Shown here: positions 7,635 through 15,954 of the stretch, one piece after another
Layout: every line of letters begins with the position of its first letter
How positions within the stretch are numbered: position 1 is the first letter of the stretch
The notes under the pieces: model-generated
The model's input: the letters and a program-made list of their open reading frames with translations, nothing else
Databases searched by the model: none
What the model was told of the DNA's origin: nothing
Source of the DNA: CAZBDU01 sp964490725
GTDB lineage: Bacteria; Spirochaetota; Spirochaetia; SZUA-6; DRHE01
DNA length: 64,000 nucleotides
Direction: 5' to 3'
NCBI GenBank assembly: GCA_964490725.1
Contig: CAZBDU010000021.1
Coordinates: 1 to 64,000 of the forward strand
Program-made: the position numbers and the translations under genes

Positions 7635-9704
7635 ATGGCGGAGAGGAACCCCTATCTGGAGGGCGCTCCCGGCGGTTTCGAGCCGGCGGACCGCCTTTCC
7701 GCTGAGGAGGCGCGCCGGCAGGTCGAGCAGCTGCGGGAGGCCATCGAGCACCACGACTATCTCTACTACCTGAAGAGCAGCCCGCGGATCTCCGACGCCG
7801 TCTACGACCGGCTCTTCCGCCGGCTGCAGGAGCTGGAGCAGAGCCATCCGGAGCTGCAGTCGGAGACCTCACCTACCCGCAAGGTGGGCGCGCCCCCGGT
7901 GGACGCGCTGAAGAAGGTCCGGCACACCCGGCCCATGCTCAGCCTGAGCTCCGCCCTGGAGGAGGGCGAGGCCCAGGCGTTCGACCGCTTCGTGCGCCGC
8001 AACGTCGAGGACGGGGTGCGCTACGTGGTGGAGCCCAAGTTCGACGGCCTGTCCGTGGAGGTGGTCTACCAGGAGGGGGAGCTCCGGTACGGAGCCACCC
8101 GGGGGGACGGGACCACCGGGGAGGATATTTCCCAGAACCTGAAGACCATCCGCTCCCTGCCCCTTCACCTGCGAAGCGAGGAGGCTCCTCCCTCCTTCCT
8201 GGCGGTGCGGGCGGAGGTGCTGATGTCCAGGGAGGGCTTCCAGAGGCTCAACCGGCGGCGCATCGAGAGAAACGAGGAGCCCTTCGCCAACCCCCGCAAC
8301 GCCGCAGCCGGGATCATGCGGCAGCTGGACTCCAGGAACGCGGCGGACAAGCCGCTGGACATCTACTTCTACGACATCCTCACCCACAGGGGAGAGGAGT
8401 ACCCCTCGCACTGGGAGCTGCTGCAGGCCTTCCGCCGCTGGGGTCTGAAAACCGCGGACCTCAACCGCCTCTGCCGCGACTTCGCCGAGATCCGCGCCTA
8501 CCGCAGCGAGCTGGCCGGGAAGCGCGAGGAGCTTCCCTACGAGATCGACGGCATCGTCATCAAGCTGGACGACCGGCGCGCCCGGGAGGAGCTGGGGGCC
8601 CGCCAGCGCAGCCCCCGCTGGGCCTTCGCCTGGAAGTTCCCGCCCAAGAGGGAGATCACCATCCTTCAGGAGATCGTGGTCCAGGTGGGCCGCACCGGCA
8701 TCCTCACCCCGGTGGCCCTCCTGGACCCGGTGGAGGTGGGGGGCGTGACGGTGAGCCGGGCCACCCTGCACAACCAGGACGAGGTGGAGCGCAAGGACGT
8801 ACGGCCCGGGGACCGGGTGCGCGTCCAGAGGGCGGGGGACGTCATCCCGGAGGTGGTGGAGCGGCTGAAGGAGCCCGGGAAGAAGCGCTGGGAGCCCTTC
8901 TCCATGCCGAAAGCATGCCCGGTCTGCGGCACCCCGGTGGAGCGGGAAGGCGCCTACGTGCTGTGCCCGGCGGGGCTTTCCTGCCCGGCCCAGCGGATCG
9001 GCAGGATGGTCCACTACGCCTCGCGGGGGGGCCTGGACATCGCCACCCTGGGGGAGAAGAACGTACGGCGGCTGGTGGAGAAGGGCCTGGTTCAGGAGCT
9101 TCCGGACCTCTACCGGCTCGCACCCGAGCAGATCCAGGAGCTCGAGGGGTTCGCCGAGAAGTCGGCCCGCAAGCTCCACCAGGCCATCCAGGGCTCACTC
9201 CGTCCTCCGCTGGAGCGTTTCCTCTACGCCCTGGGCATCCGACACGTGGGCGAGCACGTGGCCTCGGTGCTGGCCCGTCACTTCGGCAGCCTGGAGGCGC
9301 TCCGGCGGGCGGACCTGGAGGAGCTGGAGGCGGTGCCGGAGATCGGTCCGGAGATCGCCGAGACCGTCCACCACTTCTTCTCCGAGGAGCAGAACCAGCG
9401 CATCCTGGGGGAGCTGGAGGCGGAGGGCCTGAAGGTGCGGGAGGCTCCGCGCCGAAGGGCGAGCGGCGCTCTGGCGGGGAAGACCTTCGTGTTCACCGGC
9501 GAGCTTGCCGGCTACACCCGCCAGGAGGCGCAGCGGCGGGTGGAAGCGCTGGGCGCTCGAGCCACCCCATCGGTGAGCGGCAACACGGACTACCTGGTGG
9601 CTGGGGAAGGCCCGGGGAGCAAGCTGGAGCAGGCCCGGAAGCGAAAGGTGGAGATCCTGGACCAGGAGCAGTTCGAGAAGCTCCTGGCCCAGGCGGAGGG
9701 CTGA
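7635..9704 (+). CDS. ligA: NAD+-dependent DNA ligase
   Basis: Seals DNA nicks using NAD+. 689 residues, a full-length LigA. The Ia domain is followed by the nucleotidyltransferase with the AMP-accepting lysine in VEPKFDG (K135), then an OB fold, a four-Cys zinc finger (CPVCG ... CPAGLSCP), a HhH domain (LEGFAEKSARKL, VPEIGPEIAET) and a C-terminal BRCT domain (LAGKTFVFTGELAGYTR to the end). Strong ribosome binding site GAGGAGG before the ATG. Second gene of the polX operon. Confidence 0.97.
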   Translation: MAERNPYLEGAPGGFEPADRLSAEEARRQVEQLREAIEHHDYLYYLKSSPRISDAVYDRLFRRLQELEQSHPELQSETSPTRKVGAPPVDALKKVRHTRPMLSLSSALEEGEAQAFDRFVRRNVEDGVRYVVEPKFDGLSVEVVYQEGELRYGATRGDGTTGEDISQNLKTIRSLPLHLRSEEAPPSFLAVRAEVLMSREGFQRLNRRRIERNEEPFANPRNAAAGIMRQLDSRNAADKPLDIYFYDILTHRGEEYPSHWELLQAFRRWGLKTADLNRLCRDFAEIRAYRSELAGKREELPYEIDGIVIKLDDRRAREELGARQRSPRWAFAWKFPPKREITILQEIVVQVGRTGILTPVALLDPVEVGGVTVSRATLHNQDEVERKDVRPGDRVRVQRAGDVIPEVVERLKEPGKKRWEPFSMPKACPVCGTPVEREGAYVLCPAGLSCPAQRIGRMVHYASRGGLDIATLGEKNVRRLVEKGLVQELPDLYRLAPEQIQELEGFAEKSARKLHQAIQGSLRPPLERFLYALGIRHVGEHVASVLARHFGSLEALRRADLEELEAVPEIGPEIAETVHHFFSEEQNQRILGELEAEGLKVREAPRRRASGALAGKTFVFTGELAGYTRQEAQRRVEALGARATPSVSGNTDYLVAGEGPGSKLEQARKRKVEILDQEQFEKLLAQAEG

Positions 9705-9748
9705 CGGCCGCTTCCGGGCGCCCGCCTGCCCTGACTGCGTCCTCTCGC

Positions 9749-9777
9749 TTGTCCGCGCCTCCCCCCGGGTGTATCAT
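9749..9777 (+). promoter_or_regulatory. Promoter of the amidohydrolase gene
   Basis: TTGTCC (9749-9754), 17-bp spacer, TATCAT (9772-9777), 38 nt before the ATG. Confidence 0.5.
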
Positions 9778-9815
9778 GAACGGACTGCAGCGGCGGAGGA
9801 CATGCGGCGGCTCCT

Positions 9816-11117
9816 ATGAACAGCGTTGGCCAGGAGATCCGAGCCTACGTCGAAGAGCTGGAAATCTTCGACACCCACGAGCACCTCCCTCGTTTTGAAG
9901 AGCTCCGCGAGACAGACACCGATTTATTGAAGGAATACCTCCTCCATTACTTCAACCGCGACCTGGTATCGGCGGGGATGCCCCGCAGGGAGGTGGAGCG
10001 CCTAGCGGACATCTCCATGCCCCTGGCCGAGCGCTGGCGCTCGGTGGAGCCCTACTGGGAGCTCTGCCGGCACACGGGCTACGGCCGGGCTCTGGACCTG
10101 GCCGTGCAGGGCCTCTACGACCTGCCCGAAATCTCCGGGAAGACCATCAAGGAGGCGGACCGCCGCTTCCAGGCCAGCCTGCAGCCGGGCTGGTTCGAGC
10201 ACGTGCTGCGGGAGAAGAGCCGCATCGCGGCGAGCGTGCTGGACCCGAAAGACGGGGAGCTCGCCTGCGACGAGCGTTTTTTCCGCGCCGCCCACCGCCT
10301 GGACTTCTTCGTGCGGCCCTACGGCCTGGAGGCCTTCCAGCGGGCCAGCGCCTTCACGGCCTTGAGGATCAGCAGCTTCGACGACTGGACAGCCGCCTGC
10401 GCCCGGGCCTTCGAGCTGGCCTTCCAGCGGGGAGCGGTCTGCCTGAAGATCGGGTTGGCCTACGAGCGGCCCTTGAGCTTCCGGCGGGTCAGCCGCAGCG
10501 CGGCGGAGGAGCAGTTCAATCGCCTCTTCGACCGGCTGCACGTGCCGGACTGGTCCCCGGCCCGCGGCCTCCTGCCAGGCAGGGATCTGGAGGACTACAT
10601 GATGCACCTGATCCTCTCCCTGGCCGACAAGAGAGGCTGCGTGGTACAGGTACACACGGGGATCCAGGAGGGAAGCGGCAATCTCCTGAACAACTCCGAC
10701 CCGCTGTTGCTTTCCCCCCTGTTCCTCCAGTACCCCAACGTCGCCTTCGATCTCTTTCACATGGGCTACCCCTTCCAGGGAGTGGTGGGGGTGCTGGCCA
10801 AGAACTTCCCTAACGTGTACGCCGACCTGTGTTGGGCACACATCGTCTCCCCCCGGGCGGCCCGGGAGACCCTGCGGGAGTGGCTCGAGATGCTGCCGCT
10901 GTCCAAGATCTTCGCCTTCGGCGGCGACTACAGGCTGGTGGACGGGGTATACGGACACCAGCGGATCGCCCGCGCCAACGTGAGCCAGGCGCTCACTCAG
11001 GTTGTGGACTCCGGCAGCATGAGCCTGGAGCGGGCGAAAGAGGCCGCCCGGCTGATCCTGAGGGACAACGCCATGCGCGTATTCGCCCAGCCCGAGGCGG
11101 GCGGGGCGACATCATAG
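9816..11117 (+). CDS. Amidohydrolase-superfamily metal-dependent hydrolase
   Basis: 433 residues with the TIM-barrel metal-site signatures of the amidohydrolase superfamily: the H-x-H of strand 1 in DTHEHL (residues 19-24), later histidines in VVQVHTG and LFHMGYPF, and the strand-8 aspartate in FGGDYR. Overall shape resembles the uronate-isomerase/amidohydrolase-2 group, whose members act on sugar acids or small lactones. The substrate is not deducible. The decayed SIS-domain gene directly downstream belongs to a phosphosugar family, so a shared role in sugar or amino-sugar catabolism is possible. No signal peptide, hence cytoplasmic. Confidence 0.75.
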   Translation: MNSVGQEIRAYVEELEIFDTHEHLPRFEELRETDTDLLKEYLLHYFNRDLVSAGMPRREVERLADISMPLAERWRSVEPYWELCRHTGYGRALDLAVQGLYDLPEISGKTIKEADRRFQASLQPGWFEHVLREKSRIAASVLDPKDGELACDERFFRAAHRLDFFVRPYGLEAFQRASAFTALRISSFDDWTAACARAFELAFQRGAVCLKIGLAYERPLSFRRVSRSAAEEQFNRLFDRLHVPDWSPARGLLPGRDLEDYMMHLILSLADKRGCVVQVHTGIQEGSGNLLNNSDPLLLSPLFLQYPNVAFDLFHMGYPFQGVVGVLAKNFPNVYADLCWAHIVSPRAARETLREWLEMLPLSKIFAFGGDYRLVDGVYGHQRIARANVSQALTQVVDSGSMSLERAKEAARLILRDNAMRVFAQPEAGGATS

Positions 11118-11119
11118 AG

Positions 11120-11842
11120 CGACGTTCAGAGGAGGTCGAGAACAGGGAGGCGCGGGAGCGAGGTCTGGCCGTGTTCTTCGCCTTCAACAACCCTGCGGAG
11201 CTCCTGGCCGCCCGCATCGAACGCAGCCGGAGGCTCATCGAGGATCCCGCCGTGACGGTGCTGGAGCTCTGAACGGGACCCATGGCCCTGTCGGGCTCGA
11301 CGCGGCTTCAGGCCACCACCATGGAGATGCTGGTGGTGGGGGCCTCCCTGGAGATCGCCTGCGCGCGGCTGGTGGCCGGGGAGAACCCCGGCTACGGCGG
11401 ATTGCTGGCCCGCAGCCTGTCGGCGGGCGCGTACGCGGGGGAGCTCCACCGCCTGGTGGAGGAGCTTTCCTCCGGAGCGCCCCTGGCCGGCCTGGCCGAG
11501 CTGATCGAGCTGGAGGAGGAGGCCTACCGCGCAGGGGCGCGGGTCACCTACCTCTGCGGTGAGTACCTGCTGGATCTGATCTCCGACACCACCGAGCGGA
11601 CCCCCACCTTCATGATCCCGTCCTTTCGCCGCTCCGACGACCGGCTCTCACCACCGTCCTGGGCCTTCGCCAGAGACCCGCGTTGGCCCACCCGGGAGGC
11701 TTGGGACCGCATGCTGGGCCGCCCGCCCCGCGGCCTGGAGTGGACCTCTCGGGATTACCGCCAGATGGGGGGAAGCGCGGCTATGATCGCCCGGCCGCCC
11801 AGGCTGGACCGGGAGGAGATCTATGGCTCAGAAGCTGGCTGA
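11120..11842 (+). pseudogene. GCKR/MurQ-like SIS-domain gene, truncated, with in-frame TGA
   Basis: One reading frame encodes FFAFNNPAELLAARIERS, then RRLIEDPAVTVLEL, a TGA at 11270-11272, and then, in the same frame, TGPMALSGSTRLQATTMEML. The segment GPMALSGSTRLQATT is the end-of-SIS1 signature of the glucokinase-regulator / MurNAc-6-P etherase family (compare GPExLTGSTRLKAGT in MurQ), and DTTERTPTFMIPSFR lies in the second SIS half. The first part of SIS domain 1 is missing because the frame starts at the end of the amidohydrolase gene, and the C-terminus runs into the opposite-strand remnant. So both ends are lost and the middle has a stop. A protein could still start at ATG 11282 (186 aa) but would lack a complete SIS domain. 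Confidence 0.75.
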
Positions 11843-12759
11843 CCCCTCGGGAAAGGGTTGTGCCGGGTTCGTGGTCTGCACCTGCGCGATCTGTATGCCC
11901 CGGGGAATGCGGCCCGGGACGGTCGCCGTGACAGCCGCGGCTATGTCCATGTCGAGGTTGGTGCCGTTCGCACCTGCGCGGTGCAGGTCATCCCGGCAAG
12001 CCTGCCGCCGAGCCAGGAAGGCAGGCTCACGCTGGGGGCCGGCGAGAGGATCATCCCCAGCTGCCCGCTGGTGGACGGATTCACCAGGAAGAACACGTAC
12101 ATGTCCGTACCCGCCACCGTGGCGATCGAGAGGGTTCCCCCCGTGTAGGAGAGGGTGCCCGCGTCCGGCGCCGGAGTCGGTCCCAGGGAGGTGTTGAGCG
12201 CCGGCAGGGACACGCTGGTCCCGATGGCCGCCGGAAGCGAGCTGCTCATGTAGATCTTCCGAAAGCCGGTGGCTGGGTCGTTGTCCGGGCCCTGCTGCGC
12301 CTGCAGCCACGAACCCTGGTACCCGTAGGGGTCGGTCACCGTGTAGGTGCCGGCGCCGGCGAGGACGACGATCTGAGCGGAGAGGTGGCCGTAGCGGGTG
12401 GCGAAGGCGAGCTGAGCCTGGCTCCCGCCCGCATAGCCGGTCAGGCTGACGCTTGCCGCGGCGGCGGGATCCCCGGTGAGGTCCACAGCCGGCGGGCTCG
12501 CCGCGCTGAGGTCCACCTGGCTCTTCACGACGAAGAACGGGGCCCCGCCGGGATCGACCTGGGCGGCCACCAGGCAGTCGCTGCCGAAGGCTGACACGGG
12601 GGAGGAGTAGCCGCCGGAGTAGGTCACGGAGTATGTCACATTGAAGGTGTTGATGCCGCCGCTGCGGTTCAGAACCGTGAAGACCGCTGAGGTGCCGTCG
12701 GCTGTTGGAGCGGGCCCGCTGCGGTAGATACTCCCCGAAAGGGTGTGGGTGGTGTGCAA
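11828..12759 (-). pseudogene. Remnant of a secreted beta-rich protein, probable frameshift
   Basis: The main frame (12759 to 11941) encodes a Thr/Ser/Gly-rich beta-type protein (TFNVTYSVTYSGGYSSPVSA, GTYTVTDPYGYQGSW, GTDMYVFFLVNPSTSGQLG) but opens with a TTG directly after an in-frame TAG and has no signal peptide, so the N-terminus looks lost. Near 11985 the protein-like signal moves to another frame, GANGTNLDMDIAAAVTATVP, ending at 11828. This suggests a small indel near the 3' end. The family was not recognised. It overlaps the end of the convergent SIS pseudogene by 15 bp. Confidence 0.5.
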
Positions 12760-12894
12760 GAGGAAATTCTACCACCTGCCCCCGCAGGCCACAACCGGGC
12801 CTCGCCGGGCTCCTCGGCCCGGGAGGCCGGAGCAGGCGGGACCTTTTCGGCCTTCGGGGCTGCCCGGCACGCGCTGCCGCCGGGGGGTACGCCG

Positions 12895-13695
12895 CTACAG
12901 GAGCAGGAAGGTGACCGCCGCCGCGGGCACCAGATAGGCGGCGAACAGCGCCAGCCTTCCCTGCCGGACGAGGCTGAGGAGGAGCAGAAGCGCGCCCAGA
13001 CCCACCCCGAAGGCCGCCAGGAGGCCGGCCGCCAGCGCCCCCGGATGCACGTGCTCCGCCAGAGAGCCGGCGTCCCTGAGCTGCAGGACCAGAGCGCCCA
13101 GGATGGCGGGTATGGCGATCAGAAAGGAAAACTCCCCCGCCTTCTCCCGCCGCATTCCCAGAAGCAGTGCGGCGGATATGGTGATTCCCGAACGCGAGAT
13201 GCCCGGCACCGCCCCGATCCCCTGGGCAAACCCCACCACGCAGGCCGCCAGGAGGCCGAACTCCAGGTAGCCCCGCCCGCCCCGTCGCGCCAGGGTGGCC
13301 AGCAGGATCAGCGCGGTCACCAGGAAGGCCGCCGCCACCAGCCGCGGCTGCGCCTGAAAACGCGGCTCCAGCCGGGAGACCCCCAGCCCCACCACGGCGG
13401 TCACGATCGTGGCCAGCACGACCGCCAGGGCCAGGCGCAGGTTCTCCCGATCCTCGGGCCCCCTGGTGCGGCTAATCCAGCGCCACAGCGAGACGAAAAC
13501 GGCACCGATCCGCCCGCGGAAGACGATCACCACCACGGCAAGGGTGGCCACATGCAGGAGCACGTCGTACAGCAGCGGCACCTCCCCCAGCCCCAGCAGG
13601 TGCTGCAGCACGAGCAGGTGCCCCGAGCTGGAAACCGGGAGGAACTCGGTGGCCCCCTGCAGGGCCCCGAGGAACAGAGAGTTCAGAATGGTCAT
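12895..13695 (-). CDS. uppP: Undecaprenyl-diphosphate phosphatase
   Basis: Integral membrane enzyme that recycles undecaprenyl pyrophosphate to the monophosphate carrier for cell-wall synthesis; it also gives basal bacitracin tolerance. 266 residues with the two family signatures: GATEFLPVSSSGH near the N-terminus and PGISRSGIT in the middle, and eight or so hydrophobic segments. The ATG is preceded by AGAGGAGC at good distance; longer upstream readings add no family sequence. A clear promoter lies about 50 nt upstream. Confidence 0.95.
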   Translation of the reverse strand: MTILNSLFLGALQGATEFLPVSSSGHLLVLQHLLGLGEVPLLYDVLLHVATLAVVVIVFRGRIGAVFVSLWRWISRTRGPEDRENLRLALAVVLATIVTAVVGLGVSRLEPRFQAQPRLVAAAFLVTALILLATLARRGGRGYLEFGLLAACVVGFAQGIGAVPGISRSGITISAALLLGMRREKAGEFSFLIAIPAILGALVLQLRDAGSLAEHVHPGALAAGLLAAFGVGLGALLLLLSLVRQGRLALFAAYLVPAAAVTFLLL

Positions 13696-13743
13696 CGTTG
13701 CTCCTCTGATCGTTGCGCTCCGGCCAGCAGGGCCGATCTTCCA

Positions 13744-13772
13744 AGAATAGCCAGCGCGGATCGTTGAGGCAA
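13744..13772 (-). promoter_or_regulatory. Promoter of uppP
   Basis: Minus strand: TTGCCT (13767-13772), 17-bp spacer, TATTCT (13744-13749). Confidence 0.55.
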
Positions 13773-13857
13773 GGCTCCTGCGGCGCTCCCGCAACTGCCG
13801 AGCGCCGTCCGGGGGGATGGCCCCGCGCCGCCGAGCCGGGCTATACTGAAAGCAGCC

Positions 13858-14016
13858 ATGAGCAGGGGCAGAGGCGGCCGGTACGGCAAGTACGGAGAGC
13901 ACAAGCGCATGCAGAGGCTGCGGCAGAAGCGGCGAAGCAACGCAGGCGGACGCTCCGGCGGCAAAGGAGCGGGTGCCACCAGGGCCAGGGGCGGCTGGCG
14001 CCGGGGGAAGCGGTGA
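13858..14016 (+). CDS. 52-aa Arg/Gly/Lys-rich basic peptide
   Basis: Short gene encoding 52 residues, MSRGRGGRYGKYGEHKRM..., ending in WRRGKR. About half of the residues are Arg, Lys or Gly, with almost no acidic ones, so binding to nucleic acid (RG-type) is a reasonable guess. Its TGA overlaps the GTG of the DUF1848 gene in a GTGA junction, which implies translational coupling and supports it as real. A TATACT (13842-13847) lies 10 nt before the ATG and the ribosome site is weak. Homologues are not known to me. Confidence 0.55.
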   Translation: MSRGRGGRYGKYGEHKRMQRLRQKRRSNAGGRSGGKGAGATRARGGWRRGKR

Positions 14017-14987
14017 TCGTCAGCGCCAGCCGGCGCACCGACCTGCCGGCCTTCCACGCGGAATGGTTCATGCGGCGTCTCCGGGAAGGCTACTGCCTGG
14101 TGGCCAACCCCTTCGATCCCCGGTGCCTGGCCAGGGTATCCCTCACCCCGGAGGAGGTAGAGAGCTTCGTCTTCTGGACCCGCTACCCCCGCCCGCTTCT
14201 GCGGCACCTTTCGGAGCTGGACGCCCTTGGCTGCCGCTACTACTTTCTCTTCACCCTTCTGGACTATCCCCCGATGCTGGAGCCCCACTGCCCGCCTCTG
14301 GCCGCCCGCCTGCATTCCTTCCACGAGCTTTCCGCGCGTCTGGGAGCGGATCGGGTGATCTGGCGCTACGATCCGATCCTGCTCAGCACGCTCACCGGTG
14401 CCGACTTCCACCGTCGCGCTTTCGGGCGCCTGGTGCGGGCGCTGGAAGGCCGCACCCGGCGCTGCGTCGTGAGCCTTCTGGACGAGTACGGGAAGGTGCG
14501 CCGCCGCCTGCAGGCGCTGGCCGGACGAGGACTGCGGCTGCTCCGGCCGCAGGGGGACCCGGCCGGGACGGAGGCCCTGCTTCGGGATCTGGCGGCCATG
14601 GCCGCCGCCGCCGGAATCCAGGTGGTGAGCTGCGCGGAGGAGGAGCCCGCCCTCGGCCGGTGCGGCATTCCCCGGGGCAGCTGCGTCGACGCCGGATTGG
14701 TGGAGCGCCTCTTCGGGGTGCGCGTGGACCCGCGCAAGGATCCTGGCCAGCGCCGCGCCTGCCGCTGTGCCGTGAGCCGTGACATCGGCGCCTACGACAC
14801 CTGCGGATTCGGCTGCCTGTACTGCTACGCCACTTCCTCCCCGCAGCGCGCTCAAGCCGCCCTGGCCTCGGCGGACCCCGACTCGCCGTCGCTGCCCGCC
14901 GCCCCGGCCCGCCCGGCTGCTGCGCCGCGGCGGCGCGGCGCTTCTCAAAGCGCGGCTCCGCAGGCTATAGTGGATTCCAGGCTATGA
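14013..14987 (+). CDS. DUF1848 family protein (cysteine-rich C-terminus)
   Basis: 324 residues. The start VIVSASRRTDLPAFHAEWF and motif VFWTRYPRPLLRHL match the DUF1848 family, whose function is not established. Near the C-terminus is a cysteine array CRCAVSRDIGAYDTCGFG followed by CLYCYA, where C-x3-C/C-x2-C spacing suggests an iron-sulfur cluster site reminiscent of radical-SAM or photoproduct-lyase type proteins (inference). The last 60 residues are low-complexity Pro/Ala/Ser. The GTG start overlaps the stop of the RG peptide, and the TGA overlaps the ATG of the CULT gene (ATGA), so all three are one translation unit. Confidence 0.8.
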   Translation: MIVSASRRTDLPAFHAEWFMRRLREGYCLVANPFDPRCLARVSLTPEEVESFVFWTRYPRPLLRHLSELDALGCRYYFLFTLLDYPPMLEPHCPPLAARLHSFHELSARLGADRVIWRYDPILLSTLTGADFHRRAFGRLVRALEGRTRRCVVSLLDEYGKVRRRLQALAGRGLRLLRPQGDPAGTEALLRDLAAMAAAAGIQVVSCAEEEPALGRCGIPRGSCVDAGLVERLFGVRVDPRKDPGQRRACRCAVSRDIGAYDTCGFGCLYCYATSSPQRAQAALASADPDSPSLPAAPARPAAAPRRRGASQSAAPQAIVDSRL

Positions 14988-15439
14988 GACGATCCCGCAA
15001 TACCGGAAGACCGGTCCTCCTGGTCTACGGCTACAACCCGCAGATCACCGACGAGTTCCGGGAGGCCCTGCGGCGCCGCCTGCTCGACCACGTCGAAGAG
15101 GAGGACACGCTGTACTGTTTTCTCTGCGGTACGGCGATCACTCGAGAGGCGGAACGCGTCACCATGCAGGGCAGCCACGAGCACACCTTCACCAACCCGG
15201 GGGGCTACGTCTACCAGATCGGCTGTTTCCGCCGCGCCCCCGGCTGCGAACAGGTGGGCGCCTTCACCGAGGAGCATACCTGGTTTCCGGGCTACTCCTG
15301 GCGCTATGCCGTCTGCGGGAGCTGCGGAACCCATCTGGGTTGGACGTACAGCTCGGCGGGACGGAACGAGTTCTACGGACTGATCGTGGACCGGCTGCTG
15401 TCCTCCTCCGCGAAGCGCCATTTCCCCGGCACCAACTGA
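14984..15439 (+). CDS. CULT-domain (cereblon-like) small protein
   Basis: 151 residues, essentially a single CULT domain, the thalidomide-binding zinc domain of eukaryotic cereblon that also occurs as stand-alone bacterial proteins (e.g. Magnetospirillum MsCI4). Zinc cysteines C45/C48 (YCFLCG) and C111/C114 (CGSCG). The aromatic cage tryptophans W100, W106 and W120 (TWFPGYSWRYAV ... GTHLGW) have the 6 and 14 residue spacing of human W380/W386/W400, and W106 to C111 matches W386 to C391. This makes the call firm. Native bacterial ligands are not settled; uracil/uridine and cyclic imides bind known members. Coupled by ATGA to the DUF1848 gene. Confidence 0.9.
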   Translation: MRRSRNTGRPVLLVYGYNPQITDEFREALRRRLLDHVEEEDTLYCFLCGTAITREAERVTMQGSHEHTFTNPGGYVYQIGCFRRAPGCEQVGAFTEEHTWFPGYSWRYAVCGSCGTHLGWTYSSAGRNEFYGLIVDRLLSSSAKRHFPGTN

Positions 15440-15468
15440 AACCTTCTGAACGAGGCAGGAGCAGGCGC

Positions 15469-15906
15469 GTGAGCCAAGAAAACGCAGAGCCCTTCACCAC
15501 CGCCCTGGAGGTGCGCATCGGGGACATCAACTACGGCGGCCACATGGGAAACGACCGTTTCCTGCTGCTCTTCCAGGACGCGCGGCTGCGCTTCCTGCAG
15601 TCACTGGGCTCCTCCGAGGCTGACGTCGGCGACGGCGCCGGCCTGATCCTCACCGAGGCGCGGCTGCGCTTCAAGGCGGAGGTCTTCCTGGGGGACGTGC
15701 TGGAGGTGACCGTCCTGGTAGGCCGCCTGGAGGCGACCCGCTTCACCCTGGATTACGTGGTCCGCCGCCGCGCCGACGGGCGGGAGGTGGCGGAGGGCAG
15801 CACCGTGCTGGCGGCGTTCGACTACGGCCGCCGCAGGGTGGCGCCGCTGCCCGCAGAGCTCCGTCACCGCCTGGCCGAGCACACCTCTCCCGGCGCAAGG
15901 GGCTGA
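15469..15906 (+). CDS. Hot-dog fold acyl-CoA thioesterase
   Basis: 145 residues, 4HBT/YbgC-like. The N-terminal INYGGHMGNDRFLLLFQDAR has the Asp/Asn-containing active-site loop and hot-dog helix of single-domain thioesterases, followed by strands LEVTVLVG and FTLDYVVRR. Such enzymes hydrolyse acyl-CoA or acyl-ACP; substrate unknown. The GTG start has a very strong ribosome site (GAGGCAGGAG) and lies 29 nt after the CULT gene, so it may be the last gene of that unit. Confidence 0.85.
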   Translation: MSQENAEPFTTALEVRIGDINYGGHMGNDRFLLLFQDARLRFLQSLGSSEADVGDGAGLILTEARLRFKAEVFLGDVLEVTVLVGRLEATRFTLDYVVRRRADGREVAEGSTVLAAFDYGRRRVAPLPAELRHRLAEHTSPGARG

Positions 15907-15954
15907 CCCGGCGCGACTGCCCGGCCGGAGGCGGCACCGGCGGCCCCCGGCGCT

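Noticed and set aside
11270..11272. TGA as a selenocysteine codon in the SIS gene
   Set aside because: The family has no catalytic Cys at this point and the gene is truncated at both ends; no clear SECIS-like hairpin was noticed just downstream.
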